Assembly (NCBI GenBank): GCA_012839035.1
Contig: DUOB01000151.1
Span: forward strand, 1-64,000
Direction of reading: 5' to 3'
Length of the DNA: 64,000 bases
Source of the DNA: Propionibacterium sp.
GTDB lineage: Bacteria; Actinomycetota; Actinomycetes; Propionibacteriales; Propionibacteriaceae
In this document: positions 54,362-62,448 of the stretch, piece after piece
Position numbering within the stretch: the stretch's first letter is position 1
How the letters are laid out: every line of letters starts with the position of its first letter
Translations under genes and position numbers: made by a program
The notes under the pieces: model-generated
What the model was told of the DNA's origin: nothing
The model's database searches: none
The model's input: the letters and a program-made list of their open reading frames with translations, nothing else

Positions 54362-55558
54362 ATGCTTCGCTGGCTCACCGCAGGGGAATCGCACGGTCCC
54401 GCCCTGGTGGCGACGATCGATGGGCTGCCGGCCCACATCCGGGTCACGTCCGACGACATCGCGGGGGCGCTGGCGCGGCGCCGGCTGGGCTATGGCCGAG
54501 GCGCGCGCATGAAGTTCGAAGCCGATCAGGTCACGATCATCGGCGGCATCCGTCATGGTGAGACCCTGGGGTCGCCGATTGCCGTGCAGGTGGGGAACAC
54601 AGAGTGGCCCAAGTGGGAGACCGTGATGGCGGCCGACCCCGTGGATCCCGAAGTGCTCGCGGCCCAGGCGCGGGGTGCCAAGCTGACCCGGCCCCGGCCG
54701 GGACATGCGGACCTGGTGGGGATGCAGAAGTACGACTGGGACGAGGCCCGGCCGATCCTCGAACGCGCCTCCGCGCGCGAGACCGCGGCGCGCGTGGCCC
54801 TCGGCCGGATTGCGATGAACTTTCTCGAACAGGCCTTCGGGATCACGGTCCTGTCCCACGTGGTCGAGCTCGGCCGGGCCAAGGCTCCCGCCGGGCTGCT
54901 GCCCACGATCGAGGACCTGCCACGCATCGACGAGTCCCCGGTGCGGTGTGCCGACGAGGATGCGGCACAAGCCATGATCGCGGAGATCGAGCAGTGCCAC
55001 TCCGACGGCGACACCCTGGGCGGCGTGATGGAGGTGCTGGCCTGGGGCTGTCCGCCGGGGCTGGGCTCCCACACGATGGGGGACCGGCGCCTCGACGCGC
55101 GGCTCGCCGGTGCGCTGATGGGGATCCAGGCCATCAAGGGGGTCGAGGTCGGGGACGGTTTCGAGCTCGCCCGGTCGCGGGGTTCGGCCGCGCACGACGA
55201 GATCGTGCCGGGTTCCGAGGGGATTGCGCGAGCGGGACATCGCGCCGGTGGCACCGAGGGCGGCATGTCCACCGGTGAGGTGCTGCGGGTCCGGGCCGCG
55301 ATGAAACCGATTGCGACCGTCCCGCGGGCGCTGCGGACTCTCGATACCACCACCGGTGAAGCCGCCGTCGCGCATCATCAGCGCTCCGACGTGTGCGCGG
55401 TGCCGGCCGCCGGTGTGGTGGCGGAAGCCATGGTGGCGCTGGTGCTCGCGGAGGCTGCGTTGGAGAAGTTCGGTGGGGACTCGGTGGGAGAGACCAAGCG
55501 CAACTGTGCGGCGTACCTCGCCGACATCGCCGAGCGCGGACTGGACATCGCCCGATGA
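54362..55558 (+). CDS. aroC: Chorismate synthase
   Basis: FMN-dependent last step of the shikimate pathway, EPSP to chorismate. 398 residues. Standard start [17 protein letters not shown], then [32 protein letters not shown] and GGMSTGE. AGGAG lies before the ATG at 54362. The 182-bp gap after aroE contains no gene that I can see and no strong promoter. The stop overlaps aroK by ATGA. Confidence 0.97.
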   Translation: MLRWLTAGESHGPALVATIDGLPAHIRVTSDDIAGALARRRLGYGRGARMKFEADQVTIIGGIRHGETLGSPIAVQVGNTEWPKWETVMAADPVDPEVLAAQARGAKLTRPRPGHADLVGMQKYDWDEARPILERASARETAARVALGRIAMNFLEQAFGITVLSHVVELGRAKAPAGLLPTIEDLPRIDESPVRCADEDAAQAMIAEIEQCHSDGDTLGGVMEVLAWGCPPGLGSHTMGDRRLDARLAGALMGIQAIKGVEVGDGFELARSRGSAAHDEIVPGSEGIARAGHRAGGTEGGMSTGEVLRVRAAMKPIATVPRALRTLDTTTGEAAVAHHQRSDVCAVPAAGVVAEAMVALVLAEAALEKFGGDSVGETKRNCAAYLADIAERGLDIAR

Positions 55559-56061
55559 CCCGGGCGATCGCCCTGATCGGTGCGCCCGGATCCGGCAAGT
55601 CGACGATCGGCCGACTGTTGGCCGGTGAGCTCGGGCGGCCGTTCGTGGACGTCGACGCGGCCATCGAGGCGGACCAACAGCTGGCGATCGCCGACATCTT
55701 CGTCACCCACGGGGAGCCCTACTTCCGTCAGCTCGAGGAAACCGCAACGATCGCTCATCTTGCTGGTGGGGGTGTGATTGCCCTGGGTGGTGGGGCGATC
55801 ATGAACGCGGACATTCGCGCTGCACTGGCCGACCACGACGTGGTGTGGCTCGAGTGCTCGATCAGCACCGCCACCAAGCGGGTCGGGATGGACACCGCCC
55901 GACCGCTGCTGCTCGGCAACGTGCGGGGGCGGTTGATCAAGCTGTTGAACGAACGTACGCCGCTCTATCGCGCCGCCGCCACGATCACCGTCACCACCGA
56001 CGACCGGGACCCGGCGGACATCGTCGCCGAGATCATGGCTGCGCTCGGCAATGCTGGCTGA
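55555..56061 (+). CDS. aroK: Shikimate kinase
   Basis: Phosphorylates shikimate at the 3-hydroxyl. 168 residues, normal. P-loop [12 protein letters not shown] (residues 8-19), FVDVDAAIE with the substrate-binding Asp, [10 protein letters not shown] and [11 protein letters not shown]. The ATG at 55555 overlaps the aroC stop; translation is coupled. Followed 39 bp later by aroB. Confidence 0.95.
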   Translation: MTRAIALIGAPGSGKSTIGRLLAGELGRPFVDVDAAIEADQQLAIADIFVTHGEPYFRQLEETATIAHLAGGGVIALGGGAIMNADIRAALADHDVVWLECSISTATKRVGMDTARPLLLGNVRGRLIKLLNERTPLYRAAATITVTTDDRDPADIVAEIMAALGNAG

Positions 56062-56100
56062 GAGCGGCACTGCCGCGTCTCGAAGCTGAAGGGATTGACC

Positions 56101-57186
56101 ATGTCCAACCTCGAAGTGATCCGTGTGGCCGCCGAGCGTCCCTATGAGGTGCACACACGCGCGGGGGCGCTGGAGTTGCTGCCCCGTTTGGTCGGGGACG
56201 CCGAGCGAGTGGCACTGCTGCACGCCCCTGTGCTGCGCGAGCAGGCCCTGGCGCTGGCGGAACAGCTGCCGGCGCGGGTCACGACGATCGAGCTGCCGGA
56301 CGCCGAAGCTGCAAAGACCGCCGACGTGCTCGTCGCCTGCTGGGACCGGCTCGCCGCGGAGGGCTTCACGCGCTCCGACCTCCTCATCGCACTGGGTGGC
56401 GGTGCGACGACGGATCTGGGTGGTTTCGTCGCCGCCTCCTGGTTGCGGGGGATCCGGTTCGTCACGTTGCCCTCGACGGTGCTCGGCATGGTCGACGCCG
56501 CCGTGGGCGGCAAGACCGGCATCAACATCGCGGCGGGCAAGAACTTGGTGGGGGCCTTCCACGAACCCATCGGGGTGCTGTGCGATCTGGGGCTGTTGCG
56601 GACGCTGCCCGACGCCGACCTGCGCGCCGGCATGGTCGAGGCCGTGAAATGCGGTTTCATCGCCGATCCCGTGATCCTGGATCTCGTCGAGGAGGACCCG
56701 GCCGATGCGCTGCGGGTCGAGTCGGACCGGCTCGCCGAGATCGTGCGCAGGGGAATCGCGGTGAAAGCCCGGGTCGTGAGCGCGGATCTGCGCGAGGCGA
56801 CGTCGAGCGGCGGCAAGGTCGGCCGGGAGATCCTCAACTATGGGCACACGCTCGGACACGCAGTCGAAAAGATCGAGGACTATCGGATGCGGCACGGTGA
56901 AGCCGTGGGCATCGGCATGGTCTATGTCGCCGAGCTTGCCCGCCTGCTGGGGCTCATCGACGACCAGCTCGTGGAGCGACACCGGTCGGTGCTCGACGCG
57001 CTGGGCGTGCCGGCCACTTATCACCCGGACGCCTGGCCGGACCTGCGGGATGCCATGAGCCTGGACAAGAAGACCCGGGGCTCGACATTGCGGTTCGTGG
57101 TGCTCAACGGACTCGGGAGCGCCGAGATCTGTGCGGGTCCGGGCGAGGACGTGCTGGCGGAGGCGTACGCCCGGCTCTCCCGCTGA
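56101..57186 (+). CDS. aroB: 3-Dehydroquinate synthase
   Basis: Second step of the shikimate pathway, DAHP to 3-dehydroquinate, with NAD and zinc. 361 residues. IALGGGATTDLGGFVAASWLRG, STVLGMVDAAVGGKTGIN, NLVGAFHEP and the zinc-ligand blocks MVEAVKCGFI and YGHTLGHAVEK are complete. The ATG at 56101 follows AAGGG by 7 nt; a TTG at 56095 is too close to that site. Last gene of the aro run; a hairpin terminator follows. Confidence 0.96.
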   Translation: MSNLEVIRVAAERPYEVHTRAGALELLPRLVGDAERVALLHAPVLREQALALAEQLPARVTTIELPDAEAAKTADVLVACWDRLAAEGFTRSDLLIALGGGATTDLGGFVAASWLRGIRFVTLPSTVLGMVDAAVGGKTGINIAAGKNLVGAFHEPIGVLCDLGLLRTLPDADLRAGMVEAVKCGFIADPVILDLVEEDPADALRVESDRLAEIVRRGIAVKARVVSADLREATSSGGKVGREILNYGHTLGHAVEKIEDYRMRHGEAVGIGMVYVAELARLLGLIDDQLVERHRSVLDALGVPATYHPDAWPDLRDAMSLDKKTRGSTLRFVVLNGLGSAEICAGPGEDVLAEAYARLSR

Positions 57187-57216
57187 ATCGGACTCGCGGG
57201 CAAGACGACCTCCGGT

Positions 57217-57239
57217 GTGACCCACGGAACACGGGTCAC
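57217..57239 (+). terminator. Hairpin terminator after aroB
   Basis: GTGACCC (57217-57223) and GGGTCAC (57233-57239) form a perfect 7-bp stem with a 9-nt loop, 31 bp after the aroB stop, followed by an A-rich stretch. Reasonable end of the aro operon. Confidence 0.55.
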
Positions 57240-57266
57240 GAAACAATCACAGTGCGTTTGGGTGGA

Positions 57267-57298
57267 ACCCAGGAGGGGCAACCGGATTCCTCTTGGGT
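57267..57298 (+). promoter_or_regulatory. Strong hairpin in the leader of the secreted protein gene
   Basis: ACCCAGGAGG (57267-57276) pairs with CCTCTTGGGT (57289-57298) over 10 bp with one G-U pair and a 12-nt loop. It lies 33 bp before the ATG at 57332. It could be an attenuator or an mRNA-stabilising structure for an abundant secreted protein. No known riboswitch. Confidence 0.45.
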
Positions 57299-57331
57299 GA
57301 CAGAACATCCTTCCCTGAGCCGGAGGGCACC

Positions 57332-58066
57332 ATGAAGAAGATCCTCGCCACCGCCTTCGTTGCCGGACTCGCTGCGGCCGGCCTCACCACTGCCCAGGCG
57401 TACGCCGCGCCCGGTGATGTCACGGTCGAGTACGGCTGCAACTCCGCGACGTTCACGAACAACCTCGCCCAGGAGATCAACGTGAACTACGGCACCGCCA
57501 GCTCGGGCGACGCCGTGGCGTTGCAGATCCCCGCGGGCAAGAGCGTGAAGGTCATGAGCAAGGCCAAGAACTTCGGCTACACCGCCACCACTGCCGACGG
57601 CACCGAGGCCGCCACGCTTGCCTGGCCGGGCGTGGACCTGACGGGCACGTGCAGCCGAGACGAGCTCGACGAGCAGGCGTCGCTGCTCACCGCCGAATAC
57701 GGCTGCAACTCCGCCACGTTCACCAACAGGACCGGCGGTCAGGTCGTCCTGCAATACGGCCAGCAGAACTCGGGCGACACCAACCAGGTCACGCTGTCGA
57801 ACGAAGAGTCCCAGACGATCCACAGCACCGCGGACAACTTCGGCTGGCTCGCCAAGGACAAGCAGGACGGCTACACCATCAACGTGCGGGAAGGCGGCAT
57901 CGACCTGACGGCCACGTGCACCTCGACCCAGCCGACAAAGGCTCCGGCAACCGCCCAGCAGCCGGGCAAGGCTCCGGCAACCGCCCAGCAGCCGGGCAAG
58001 GCTCCGGCGACCGCCAAGCAGCCGGTCAAGGAAAGCCGTGGCGGCCTCGCCAGGACAGGCGTGTGA
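57332..58066 (+). CDS. Secreted protein with two duplicated domains and a LARTG end
   Basis: 244 residues, not recognised. Signal peptide MKKILATAFVAGLAAAG... with probable cleavage after AYA (residue 25). The mature part holds two copies of an about 89-residue domain: YGCNSATFTN occurs at residues 34-43 and again at 123-132. Each copy has two cysteines 71 residues apart (36/107 and 125/196), suggesting one disulfide per domain. Three 10-residue KAPATA(Q/K)QP(G/V) repeats follow (203-232), then RGGLARTGV and the stop. LARTG resembles a sortase motif, but the hydrophobic helix and basic tail are missing. CGGAGGG lies before the ATG at 57332. Confidence 0.8.
   Translation: MKKILATAFVAGLAAAGLTTAQAYAAPGDVTVEYGCNSATFTNNLAQEINVNYGTASSGDAVALQIPAGKSVKVMSKAKNFGYTATTADGTEAATLAWPGVDLTGTCSRDELDEQASLLTAEYGCNSATFTNRTGGQVVLQYGQQNSGDTNQVTLSNEESQTIHSTADNFGWLAKDKQDGYTINVREGGIDLTATCTSTQPTKAPATAQQPGKAPATAQQPGKAPATAKQPVKESRGGLARTGV
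57938..58027 (+). repeat. Three 30-bp tandem repeats in the secreted protein gene
   Basis: Units at 57938-57967, 57968-57997 and 57998-58027. The first two are identical by eye; the third has a few changes. They encode KAPATAQQPG, KAPATAQQPG and KAPATAKQPV, a Pro/Ala/Gln/Lys linker likely to span the cell wall. In-frame repeats may vary in number. Confidence 0.9.
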
Positions 58067-58107
58067 CCCGAGATCGGTGACGAGATTGACGGCAGGTCTG
58101 ATCACCA

Positions 58108-58134
58108 GCGGCCGAGGGGCTTTCCTTCGGCCGC
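58108..58134. terminator. Bidirectional terminator between convergent genes
   Basis: GCGGCCGA (58108-58115) and TCGGCCGC (58127-58134) are perfect inverted repeats with an 11-nt interval, in which GG/CC can extend the stem past a bulge. Located between the secreted-protein gene and the convergent UvrA-like gene. Confidence 0.65.
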
Positions 58135-58142
58135 TTGCCGTG

Positions 58143-60389
58143 TTACCGGCGCGACAGATGCTCACCGGTCAGGGACTGGCCACCGGCGCGGACATGCTCG
58201 ATGAGGTGGGTGGGCGTACCCGAAAAGACCACCCGACCACCCTCGTGACCCGCGCCCGGGCCCATGTCGATGATCCAGTCGGCTTGGGCGATCACGTCGA
58301 GGTTGTGATCGATGACGATCACGGTGTGCCCCGCGTCCACGACCCTGTCCAGCAGCCCGATGAGGTTGTCCACGTCTGCCATGTGCAGGCCACTGGTCGG
58401 CTCGTCCAGGACGAGCACCGGTTGATCCCGGTCCTGCATCGCGAGCTTCAATCGCTGCCGCTCGCCGCCGGACAGTGAGTTGAGGCGCTGGCCGAGACGC
58501 ACGTACGAAAGCCCCACATCCACCAGCGACGTCAGCATCGGCCGGATCGTCTTCTCGGTGAAGAAGGCGTGGGCCTCCTCGATGCTCATGGCCATCACGT
58601 CCGCGATCGACTTGTCCCGGAGCTTCAGCTCCAGGACCTCCGCGGTGAACTGCCGGCCCTCACAGGTTTCGCACGGCGTCTCCACGGTCGCCATGAAACC
58701 GAGTTCATGGATGATCACGCCGAGCCCCTTGCAGTCCGGGCAGGCGCCCTGGGAGTTGGCCGAGAAGAGGGCGGGCTTGGTCCCGGTCGCCTTGGCGAAA
58801 ACTTTGCGGATCTGTTCGAGAACGCCGGTGTACGTGGCCGGGTTCGAGCGTCGAGACCCCTTGATCGCGGACTGGTCGACGAACGACACTCCGGCGCGGG
58901 GCAGACACCCGTGGATCAGCGACGACTTGCCGGACCCCGCCACCCCCGTGACCGCGACGAGCACACCGGTGGGCACGTCGACGTCCACGCCGCCGAGGTT
59001 GTTCTCCCGAGCATCCCGGATCTCGATCCAGCCGGTCGGGGTGCGGGGAGCGGCCTTGACCGGCTGGCGCTGCTCCAGGTGGTTGCCGGTCAGCGTCCCG
59101 GACGCCTTGAGCCCGGGGAAATCCCCCGCATAGACGACCTCGCCGCCGTGGGTGCCGGCGCGAGGACCCAGATCGATGATGTGGTCCGCGACCGCCATCA
59201 CCTCGGGTTTGTGTTCGACCACCAGGACGGTGTTGCCCTTGTCGCGCAGACGCTGCAACAACCCGTTCATGAGCTGCACGTCGTGCGGGTGGAGGCCGAT
59301 GGTCGGTTCGTCGAACACATAGGTGACGTCGGTGAGCGCGCTGCCGAGGTGGCGGACCATCTTGACCCGCTGGGCCTCACCGCCCGACAGGGTCGAGGCT
59401 GGCCGATCCAGGCTCAGATAGCCGAGGCCGATCGACGTGAATCCGGCGAGTTGCTCGCGGAGCTTGGCGATCAGCGGCAGCCCGCCCTCCGCGTCCTTGT
59501 CGCCGAGACCGGCCAGGAACGTGTCGAGTTGCTCGATCTCCATGCGCGTGCAGTCGTGGATCGACTTCCCGCCGAGACGGACCGCGTTGGCCTCGGCGTT
59601 GAGCCGCGAGCCGGTGCAGGTGGGGCACACGGTGAACGAGGCGATGCGCTCGACCGCCGCCTTCATCGCAGGCTTCATCGACTCGACGTCCTTGCTGAGC
59701 GCCGATTTCGTGAGCCGCGGGACGAGACCTTCATAGGTCATGTTGATCCCGTTGAGCAGGACCTTGCGCTCGGGACTGTGGAACAGCAGGGCCCGCTCAT
59801 CGGGGGAGTAGGCGGCGACCTTCTTGTCGGGGTCGAGCAGCCCGGACTCCGCGTACAGCTTCCAAGCCCAGGCCCCCGCGCCATAGCCCGGGAAATCGAT
59901 GGCGCCCTCGTTCAGCGACTTGGCAGGGTCGACCAGCGCGTCCTCGTCAATGGCCGAGACACGTCCGGCGCCACTGCACTCCGGACACATTCCCCGCGGG
60001 TCGTTGAACGAGAACCGGATCGGCGCGTGCAGCACCGGCTCGCCGAGGTGGGCGAAGATCGTGCGCAGCACCGCATAGGCGTCGGTCGCGGTGCCGACGG
60101 TGGATCGAGTGTTGGCACCCATCTGTTCCTGGCTGACCAGGATCGCGGGGGTGAGATTGCGCAGCTCGTCAGCATCTGGCTGTGGCTGTGCGGGCATGAA
60201 ATTCTGGACGAAGATGTCATAGGTCTCGTCGATGAGGCGTCGCGCTTCGGCGGCGACCGTGCCGAACACCAGTGACGACTTCCCTGAGCCGGAGACACCG
60301 GTGAAGACCGTCAGCCGCCGCTTGGGGATGTCGACATCGACGGACTTCAGATTGTTCTCGCGGGCGCCACGGACCTGGATCGATTCCAC
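58143..60389 (-). CDS. UvrA-like ABC ATPase (short, class II-type)
   Basis: 748 residues against about 950 in true UvrA. Two ABC modules: Walker A VSGSGKSSLVFG (about residue 33) with LSGGEAQRVKM, and VAGSGKSSLIHG with LSGGERQRLKL. Cys-rich zinc modules CPECSGAGR, CPTCTGSRL, CPDCKGLG and CETCEGRQF are present. The shortening fits UvrA2/DrrC-like proteins, linked to resistance to DNA-binding drugs, and not the housekeeping repair subunit. GTG start at 60389 lies 6 nt after TAGGTT (minus strand), so leaderless. The next gene upstream on this strand is a kinase, but a promoter separates them. Confidence 0.88.
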   Translation of the reverse strand: MESIQVRGARENNLKSVDVDIPKRRLTVFTGVSGSGKSSLVFGTVAAEARRLIDETYDIFVQNFMPAQPQPDADELRNLTPAILVSQEQMGANTRSTVGTATDAYAVLRTIFAHLGEPVLHAPIRFSFNDPRGMCPECSGAGRVSAIDEDALVDPAKSLNEGAIDFPGYGAGAWAWKLYAESGLLDPDKKVAAYSPDERALLFHSPERKVLLNGINMTYEGLVPRLTKSALSKDVESMKPAMKAAVERIASFTVCPTCTGSRLNAEANAVRLGGKSIHDCTRMEIEQLDTFLAGLGDKDAEGGLPLIAKLREQLAGFTSIGLGYLSLDRPASTLSGGEAQRVKMVRHLGSALTDVTYVFDEPTIGLHPHDVQLMNGLLQRLRDKGNTVLVVEHKPEVMAVADHIIDLGPRAGTHGGEVVYAGDFPGLKASGTLTGNHLEQRQPVKAAPRTPTGWIEIRDARENNLGGVDVDVPTGVLVAVTGVAGSGKSSLIHGCLPRAGVSFVDQSAIKGSRRSNPATYTGVLEQIRKVFAKATGTKPALFSANSQGACPDCKGLGVIIHELGFMATVETPCETCEGRQFTAEVLELKLRDKSIADVMAMSIEEAHAFFTEKTIRPMLTSLVDVGLSYVRLGQRLNSLSGGERQRLKLAMQDRDQPVLVLDEPTSGLHMADVDNLIGLLDRVVDAGHTVIVIDHNLDVIAQADWIIDMGPGAGHEGGRVVFSGTPTHLIEHVRAGGQSLTGEHLSRR

Positions 60390-60395
60390 CGGGAC

Positions 60396-60401
60396 AACCT
60401 A
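60396..60401 (-). promoter_or_regulatory. -10 element (TAGGTT) for a leaderless UvrA-like mRNA
   Basis: On the minus strand TAGGTT is followed by 6 nt and the GTG start at 60389. No ribosome site. Same pattern as other leaderless genes in the window. Confidence 0.55.
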
Positions 60402-60475
60402 GGCCGCCGGGAGGCCCTTCGTCACCCCCGGAGTCGAGCCGATGCACCGGTCAGATGCAGCCGGGCGGATCTGCG

Positions 60476-61357
60476 TCAGGGACGGACGTCCTGCATCGCC
60501 TTCGCGAGGGTGATGTTGCGGGTGATCGACTCGTCGTCGGCTTCGGTCAGGTCGCGGCGCTCCCGGCGAGCGTCGAGCACTGTCCACGAGATGTTGATCA
60601 TGGCGCGGACCACGACCCAGTCGCGAGCCCGTCGTTCGTCGAGCTGGGCTCCGTCGACGAGGGCATAGAAGCGGTCGCGGATGGCCTCGCCCGGTTTTCC
60701 GAACCATTCGAGTTCGTCCCATCGGTTCCACAGCATCGGGGCGACGTCATAGGCGGGGTCACCGCGATAGCCCTTGGGATCGATCACGACCCATTCCCGG
60801 GTGCGTTCGCGCCACAGCACGTTTCCGTCGTGCAGATCCCCATGCACCACATGGGTGGGGGTGCCGTCGATCAGGTCGCGGCCGGCGCGGAGCGCTTGGC
60901 TGACGAATCGTGGGGGAGCGGGCACCGCCCTGTCCAGCGACGCAAGATCGCCCAACCAGGTGGCGACGGAGTCGAACAGGGAAGGCAGTTGAGGGGCGGC
61001 TTTCCGATGGATGACCCCGCACAGTCGCGCCACTTCCGTCAGGGCGTCGTGGGTCGGTTGGTGGGTCAGCGGCTCACCGAGCCATTCGAGGAGGACTGCG
61101 CGGCGCCGGGGATCGGCCCGCAACAACTCCACGGCACCACGTCCGCGCCAGACCTGCAGCGTGGCGGACTCGCCGCGATTGGAGTCCTCTGCGACGGCGA
61201 CTTTGAGCGCGCGCCGGGTGCCGTCGGCATCAAGAACGGGTTGCACGAGCGACGCGATGCCCGCAATGGGCTCGTCAACCGGAGTCAACTGCCATTCGGC
61301 GATGAGATCGCGCAGCGTGGCGTGCAGGGCCGCGCGAGCGTCTGACGGAACTTTCAC
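60476..61357 (-). CDS. Aminoglycoside/hydroxyurea phosphotransferase-like kinase
   Basis: 293 residues. The kinase core has VVHGDLHDGNVLW (catalytic HGDxxxxN, near residue 190) and VVIDPKGYRGDPAYDVAPML (metal-binding Asp, here given in short). The order and the DPKG block match the APH(6)/hydroxyurea phosphotransferase family, whose members include streptomycin 6-phosphotransferases. Many chromosomal members have no known resistance role. GTG start at 61357, no clear ribosome site; 30 bp after the small upstream gene on the same strand. Confidence 0.82.
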   Translation of the reverse strand: MKVPSDARAALHATLRDLIAEWQLTPVDEPIAGIASLVQPVLDADGTRRALKVAVAEDSNRGESATLQVWRGRGAVELLRADPRRRAVLLEWLGEPLTHQPTHDALTEVARLCGVIHRKAAPQLPSLFDSVATWLGDLASLDRAVPAPPRFVSQALRAGRDLIDGTPTHVVHGDLHDGNVLWRERTREWVVIDPKGYRGDPAYDVAPMLWNRWDELEWFGKPGEAIRDRFYALVDGAQLDERRARDWVVVRAMINISWTVLDARRERRDLTEADDESITRNITLAKAMQDVRP

Positions 61358-61387
61358 GTGGGCGCCCCGGACCCGGGTCGGGCCCGG

Positions 61388-61630
61388 TCAGCGGTTGAGG
61401 AGACGGTCCTCCAGCGCGCGCAGGCTCATCTCCGCCTGGTCGCTGAGGTCCTTGAGGGGTTCCATCATGGCGGATACGGCAGCGGCGATGTCCTCGTTGG
61501 AGTGTTCTGCATCGGGGTGGAAGCGGTATTCCGCCTTCACGCGAGCCGCGCGCATGATGTCGAAACACTCCTCCAGCCCATAGTCACCGTCGAGGATTGC
61601 CTGGACATGCGCAGGGAGCTGAGAAGTCAT
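61388..61630 (-). CDS. Small protein of unknown function
   Basis: 80 residues, soluble, acidic and helical (ILDGDYGLEECFDIMRAAR, DIAAAVSAMMEPLKDL). No family recognised. The ATG at 61630 lies 7 nt after TACGGT (minus strand), so the message may be leaderless; that supports a real gene. Likely co-transcribed with the phosphotransferase-like gene 30 bp downstream. Confidence 0.6.
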   Translation of the reverse strand: MTSQLPAHVQAILDGDYGLEECFDIMRAARVKAEYRFHPDAEHSNEDIAAAVSAMMEPLKDLSDQAEMSLRALEDRLLNR

Positions 61631-61637
61631 GTCTTGG

Positions 61638-61643
61638 ACCGTA
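61638..61643 (-). promoter_or_regulatory. Possible -10 element (TACGGT) for a leaderless small gene
   Basis: TACGGT on the minus strand is followed by 7 nt and the ATG at 61630. It would drive the small gene and the phosphotransferase-like gene. Confidence 0.4.
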
Positions 61644-61689
61644 ACCCAAAGCCTCCGACTGTGCAGCTGGTTGTGCCGTCAGGGGGAAA

Positions 61690-62448
61690 TCACGCGTAGT
61701 ACAGCGCCAGCCGTTGGCCTTCCACCTCCCGCACGGCGAGATCCATGTCATAGATCCCGCTCAGCACACGTTCGTCGATGATGTCGGCGGGAGTGCCCAC
61801 GGCCGCGACGCGGCCGTCCTTCATGGCCACGATCCGGTCCGACCACACGGAGGCGAAGTTGATGTCGTGGATCACGACGACGATCGTCTTCTGCAGTTCG
61901 TCGGCGGCGCGGCGCAGGCGCCGCATCATCGCGCGGGCGTGCGACATGTCGAGATTGTTGAGGGGCTCGTCGAGCAGGACGTAGTCCGTGTCCTGCGCGA
62001 GCACCATGGCCACGAACGCGCGCTGCCGTTGGCCGCCGGACATCTCGTCGAGATAGCGGTCCCGCAGATCCTCGAGATCGAGATAGCCGATCGCCGCCTC
62101 CACGATGGCCCGGTCGCGCGGGCCGAGGCGGCCTCCGCAGTGCGGATAGCGGCCGAAGCCGACGAGGTCCTCGACCGTCAGCCGCACCGCGAGGTGATTG
62201 TCCTGTTTGAGCACCGACAGGACTTTCGCCAGCTCACGGGTGTCGCAGCTTGCGACGTCGAGTTCACCCACGGTCACCCGTCCGGCGTCCGTCTTGAGCA
62301 GACGGGCCACCATGCCGAGCAGGGTCGACTTCCCGGCGCCGTTCGGGCCGATGATCGACGTGACGCCGCCGACCGGGAGCTGCAGCGACACCCCATCGAC
62401 GACCACCGACGAGCCATATCGTTTCGTGACTCCAGCCACTGTGATCAT
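61690..62448 (-). CDS. Iron-chelate ABC transporter ATP-binding protein
   Basis: 252 residues. Walker A GPNGAGKSTLLGM (about residue 35), Q-loop, signature MSGGQRQRAFVAM, Walker B YVLLDEPLNNLD and H-loop VIHDINFA. The sequence and the type of its partner permeases fit the FecE/YclP class that serves siderophore importers (for example petrobactin or enterochelin-like catecholates). ATGA overlap with the upstream permease gene. The substrate-binding protein should lie right of the window. Confidence 0.9.
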   Translation of the reverse strand: MITVAGVTKRYGSSVVVDGVSLQLPVGGVTSIIGPNGAGKSTLLGMVARLLKTDAGRVTVGELDVASCDTRELAKVLSVLKQDNHLAVRLTVEDLVGFGRYPHCGGRLGPRDRAIVEAAIGYLDLEDLRDRYLDEMSGGQRQRAFVAMVLAQDTDYVLLDEPLNNLDMSHARAMMRRLRRAADELQKTIVVVIHDINFASVWSDRIVAMKDGRVAAVGTPADIIDERVLSGIYDMDLAVREVEGQRLALYYA

